Shown one piece after another: positions 60,798 through 64,000 of a stretch of 64,000 nucleotides of DNA. The position numbers and the translations under genes are program-made. The stretch's first letter is position 1; each line of letters starts with the position of its first letter. Source of the DNA: Trileptium ribeirensis (lineage: Eukaryota > Nematoda > Enoplea > Enoplida > Thoracostomopsidae); the NCBI GenBank assembly GCA_030248225.1, contig JASANE010003112.1, positions 62,001 through 126,000 on the forward strand. Direction: 5' to 3'. The notes beneath the pieces were generated by a model that was not told where the DNA came from, did no database searches, and was given only the letters and a program-made list of their open reading frames with translations.

Positions 60798-61190
60798 TCA
60801 GTTTAAATTAACAAATAGTTTTCCATTTTTCTCGTTTAATGAGTAGTCCACTGGGTTGCGTTTACACCTCACTAGTTGGCCATTTTCACGATTACAACCT
60901 GTAAACACAACGAGTTTTTCGTTAACGACGACAAACTTGTCGCTATTACCTGCAGTTGCCTCCAGTTCCCTGTTTAATTCATTCGCTTTGACACGGAGAG
61001 CGGACAGCTTACGCCTCTCGTCGTCAGACATAGATCGTCGTAGATATGTATACCTATACTCAGGATATTGACGAAGTTTCTTGGCATCGTTGAGCACAAA
61101 TTTGACGACCGTTGATGACGCCAGGCGAAGTTTTAGAATTCTCGGTCTTCTATGAGTCTGTTCAACAGTGCTTCGGCGATGGAGGATGAA
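60798..61190 (-). pseudogene. LINE 4 ORF1: C-terminal part
   Basis: The C-terminal ~125 codons of the open frame ending at 60798 continue ORF1 after a frameshift near 61165: RPRILKLRLASSTVVKFVLN, KKLRQYPEYRYTYLRRSMS, ERRKLSALRVKANELNRELE. This is the usual RNA-binding C-terminal part of CR1-like ORF1. The upstream half of that long open frame (61562-61190) is out of frame with ORF1 and is not coding. Confidence 0.7.
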
Positions 61191-61854
61191 GCATACCCAT
61201 ACGGAAAACTTGTTCGACAGTTGCAGATGGATCCAAGAATTTGATAATCGCTGTTGCTTCCTGAAGATCGCGGTCTTGTTCGGGGATCCCGGTGAGAACG
61301 AGACAACGGCGGCGTTTGGCTTCTTCGTCGTCAATTTCGCGAGCGTAGGTGACCCGACCTCTGGGACCAGCATGCCGGGATGCCACATCAGCCAATGAGG
61401 GACGAATGGTGAAGACCGGGTTGGTTGAATCGTTCGAAGAACTTCTGGAACCGGTGGTACCCAGAGCATTGACGGCTGTCGCAGTGGTTTGCAAGGGGGC
61501 GGACAGCGAGGCGACATCTTCTTGGAGTTTGTGGAGAAGGTCGAGTCTAGGATCATGTGCAAGCGAGTTGTGAGTTGAGGAAGTAGCGTTATTTACTTGG
61601 CGTTGGCGGCTTGTGGAGATGCATTTCTCGCACATAATAAGGATTTGGGAAAGCCCGTTGATGTCATTTGTAAGGTCGCCAGGGATTTGAGCGCAGTGGT
61701 AATGCACCCAAAAGTCGTAACCATCACAGGCGAAGCATTCGTCACCAGCATCCAGTTCGCAGTCGACACCTTTCGGGGTTTGCGGTTGACGGGCGAATCA
61801 GAGATGATTATTGCGTTGCTGACGCGCCGTTGAATCGACAGGCGAATGAATCAT
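61162..61854 (-). pseudogene. LINE 4 ORF1: PHD-like finger and middle part
   Basis: Start taken at the ATG at 61854 (MIHSPVDSTARQQ); one TGA interrupts about 20 codons later, then CFACDGYDFWVHYHCAQI and IMCEKC give the second half of a PHD finger, with His and Cys in place. A coiled-coil-like stretch (LDLLHKLQEDVASL) and the block CLVLTGIPEQDRDLQEA follow. The frame ends at 61162, where the C-terminal part continues in another frame. Confidence 0.75.
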
Positions 61855-61860
61855 TGGAAA

Positions 61861-62460
61861 CGTTGATGAGTTTGATGTCAATGTATGTATTTAATTTCAA
61901 TGCAATTGGAGTTTAATCTGATGTAACGCACCAGCACGCACTCTTCTTTTTTTTCAACCTGAAGTATGAACTCAGCAGGCAATATCCCACTGAATGCAAT
62001 TGGGTTAAAACTGCACTACAGCTTTTAAATATATCCGCGTTTACCGTGCGTGTAACTTATTTTAATCCAACCAATATGTACAGAGGCCTGCGAAATTCCA
62101 ACTACCGTAAAAATTGGCCTTTAATTAATGTTATAGTTTCGAAAAACTGTGGCTCTACAGGCGCACGTAGTGAGATCGAGCTACTTTCCCCGTCTGAAAG
62201 ACAAATCCTGATTTATACAGAAATATATTTTCAAAAGAAATATAAGACCCAATGAGTGTAATGACTCTTGAATGATATTGGATTATTTTTTACTTGCCTT
62301 CTTTGATGCAGCAATTACTGTAACATGCTAGTCGCGAGATCGTAAAAATATATGATACAATAAATTGTGTTGTTGATCACCTCTGGTAGAGATATGCGCC
62401 ACCCAAAATAAAATTGAGTAAAATTTGTTGTGTTTTTGTAGAATTCTGATAAAGTTTATT
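61861..62460. other. Possible LINE 4 leader, then unassigned sequence
   Basis: No coding motif. The first ~100 bp may be the LINE 4 5' leader; the 5' end cannot be placed. Confidence 0.3.
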
Positions 62461-62739
62461 TAACCCTTTCATGCGGGAATTAATTTGTTAATTTGTGTAT
62501 CGTGCAATGTTTGACAAATTCAAGCCCCAGCCAGGAAACGAACTCGGAGCGTGCGGGTGAAACTTGTGTACGCAAACCACTGATCTGTCTGGGAACTATT
62601 GCTCGGTTCGTTAAGGAAGCTCACAATGTGAACAAATAACAACGCACGTTCAAACGTACCACATACGACAAACTTCGTAAAAGCAATGACTCGCAATGTG
62701 CGTTGGGTCCATTTGGACCTAGCCGGCATGAAAGGATTA
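62461..62739 (-). repeat. tRNA-like unit with inverted ends, unit 1
   Basis: Ends are TAACCCTTTCATGC (62461-62474) and GCATGAAAGGATTA (62726-62739), inverted with one mismatch. On the minus strand it carries AACGAACCGAGCAATAGTTC, CAGATCAGTGGTTTGCG (A-box-like, about 62590), AAGTTTCACCCGC and CGAGTTCGTTTCC (B-box-like, about 62540). The block order matches the satellite at 50.9-54.7 kb. Confidence 0.7.
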
Positions 62740-62764
62740 GTTATGCGATAGGCTAATTTTTATT

Positions 62765-63035
62765 TAACCCTTTTATGCCGTAATTGATTTGTGTATCGTG
62801 CAATGTTTGACAAACTCAAGCCCCCGCCGGGGATCGAACTCGGAGAGATCGGGTGAAACTTGTGTACGCAAACCACTGAGCTGTCTAGGCACTATTGCTC
62901 CGTTCGTTAAGGAAGCTCACAACGTGAACGAATAACAACGCGGTTTCAAACGTACGACATACGACAAACTCAGTAAACGCAACACCTCGCAATGTGCGTT
63001 AGGTCCTTTTGGACCTAGCCGGCATGAAAGGATTA
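62765..63035 (-). repeat. tRNA-like unit with inverted ends, unit 2
   Basis: Direct tandem partner of unit 1, about 90% alike by eye. The tRNA-like part is better kept here: on minus CAGCTCAGTGGTTTGCGTAC and CTCCGAGTTCGATCCCCGGC (about 62890-62825). Next to the right end, TAGGTCCTTTTGGACCTA (about 62999-63016) is a perfect 7-bp stem with a TTTT loop. Ends TAACCCTTTTATGC and GCATGAAAGGATTA are inverted with two mismatches. Confidence 0.75.
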
Positions 63036-63289
63036 GGGTCAATGCATTGTTAAAATGTCCAATAATACCTATTAGAATAAATCTTAGAATTTTCGATTTA
63101 AATTAACTTGACCAGATTTTACCTAGATTTATTTCGATAGATTCGATTATAGCAAAACGAGTAGTAGAATAAAACCTATACACAGAATCTATTGTAGCAG
63201 TCTTTTTTACATCTTCGTGTATGCATCTTACAGTGTGTTACAATGTTATGTTCCGTACTCTGTTAACTAATTGATCTGCCGGCAGTAGA

Positions 63290-64000
63290 TGATTAGTTAG
63301 TTCAACGCACCGTAAAACCTATGAACTAACTAGGATTGGGGCACATGAAACGCCTATAATTTGCTGCACGGAAAGAAATTCTGCCAAACAATGCCACTAA
63401 GAATGTTATAGACTTGATTGATTTATTTTAGTGTTTTACTTCCAACCGATAATGAGTTATTTAAACGCATTTTAAAAAAGGTGCACTGGCTAGGATTTGG
63501 ACACGTAAAACGGAGTGGATTTGCTGTGTGGAAGAAAATACAGTCAAATAATACTGCTCATAATGTTTTAGACTTGAATGATTTATTTTAGTTGTCCACT
63601 TGTAAGCGATAATGAGATATTTCAGCGCATAGTAAAACCTGTGAACTGTATAGGACTGGGACACGTAAAGCGGCATGGATTTGCTGTGAGAAACAAAATA
63701 CTGCCACAGAATACAGCTATGAATGATTTAGACATGGTTGATTTATTTTAGTAGTCTACTTCCAACTGATTATGAGATATTTCAGCGCATTGTATAACCT
63801 GTGAACTGGCGAGGACTGGGAAACGTAAAACGGCATGGATTTACAGCACGAAAGAAAATACTGCCAAAATATTCTGCTAGGAATCTTCTAGACATGATTG
63901 ATTAATTTTAGTCGTCTACTTCCAACTCATAATGAGCTATTTCAACGCATTGTAAAAAATGTGAACTGCCTAGCACTGGGACGCATAAAACGGCGTGAAT
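63290..64000 (+). repeat. 160-bp satellite, at least four units, open at window edge
   Basis: The word GACTTGATTGATTTATTTTA and variants starts at 63411, 63571, 63731 and 63891, exactly 160 bp apart. Other shared words are TGAACT.GCTAGGACTGGGAC, GTAAAACGGCATGGATTTGC and CTTCCAACTGATAATGAG. Units differ by scattered substitutions. The array runs past the right edge. The minus open frame at 63461-63676 is an artefact. Confidence 0.9.

Larger units (their letters stand above)
57900..61860 (-). mobile_element. CR1-like LINE, near full length, several breaks (LINE 4)
   Basis: On the minus strand: ORF1 with PHD-like finger (61854-61162) and C-terminal part (about 61190-60798), ORF2 endonuclease (about 60735-60041), linker (59986-59606), RT (59590-58487) and C-terminal region (58240-57956), ending near a short AT-rich repeat tail (about 57905-57925). 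It is the best preserved of the four LINEs and keeps a DD pair in RT motif C, but has frameshifts between blocks. Confidence 0.85.

Noticed and set aside
61190..61562. Upstream half of the 254-codon minus ORF as part of LINE 4 ORF1
   Set aside because: The overlapping frame at 61162-61707 carries the PHD finger and ORF1 blocks; only the C-terminal half of the 254-codon frame is genuine ORF1.

Overview
This window looks like a gene-poor, AT-rich, repeat-dense piece of a metazoan genome, probably an invertebrate. The reasons are: one spliced protein-coding gene with good GT/AG junctions and long introns; four decayed CR1/L2-type non-LTR retrotransposons, two of them with a PHD-like zinc finger in ORF1; tRNA-derived repeats; several tandem satellites; and foldback/MITE-like elements. 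Nothing bacterial was seen (no operons, no tight gene packing). The species cannot be fixed from sequence alone.

Host gene. I could assemble four consecutive minus-strand exons: 34902-34982, 33730-34171, 31994-32219 and 25868-27354. Each has a plausible acceptor and donor, and the reading phases match at all three junctions (2, 0 and 1). The joined product is about 744 residues to the stop: a short Cys-rich extracellular stretch, one transmembrane helix, and a long basic, Ser/Asn-rich, probably disordered cytoplasmic tail. Its upstream exons are not identified. Its introns hold a 5'-truncated LINE, a tandem array with palindromic TATCAAGCA motifs, and a MITE-like element.

Region by region. 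0.1-0.5 kb: a MITE-like element. 2.0-7.75 kb (minus): two decayed pieces of a coiled-coil, gag-like ORF split by a 5'-truncated CR1-like LINE (about 4.48-6.55 kb). 7.77-12.87 kb (plus): a near full-length but broken CR1-like LINE carrying an 850-bp, almost perfect internal tandem duplication. 13.2-22.1 kb: mostly unassigned, with GC-rich islands at 14.8-17.6 kb and two diverged copies of a ~190-bp sequence. 22.1-24.7 kb: tRNA-like repeat units, then a foldback-like element with opposed minisatellites. 25.9-35.0 kb: the host gene. 35.4-44.3 kb: three copies of one 2.3-3.3 kb sequence in +, -, + order, forming a palindrome with ~2.95-kb arms. 44.5-47.4 kb: older copies of the same family. 50.1-50.3 kb: a foldback hairpin. 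50.9-54.7 kb: a satellite of about 14 units (~290 bp), each carrying a tRNA-like module. 57.9-61.9 kb (minus): a near full-length CR1-like LINE. 62.46-63.04 kb: two tandem units with inverted ends and an internal tRNA-like module. 63.3 kb to the edge: a 160-bp satellite.

The most unusual signals are the tRNA-like satellite together with related modules elsewhere in the window, and the three-copy palindrome. None of the retroelements looks able to move by itself: every one has frameshifts or stops, and three of four have lost the RT catalytic Asp pair.
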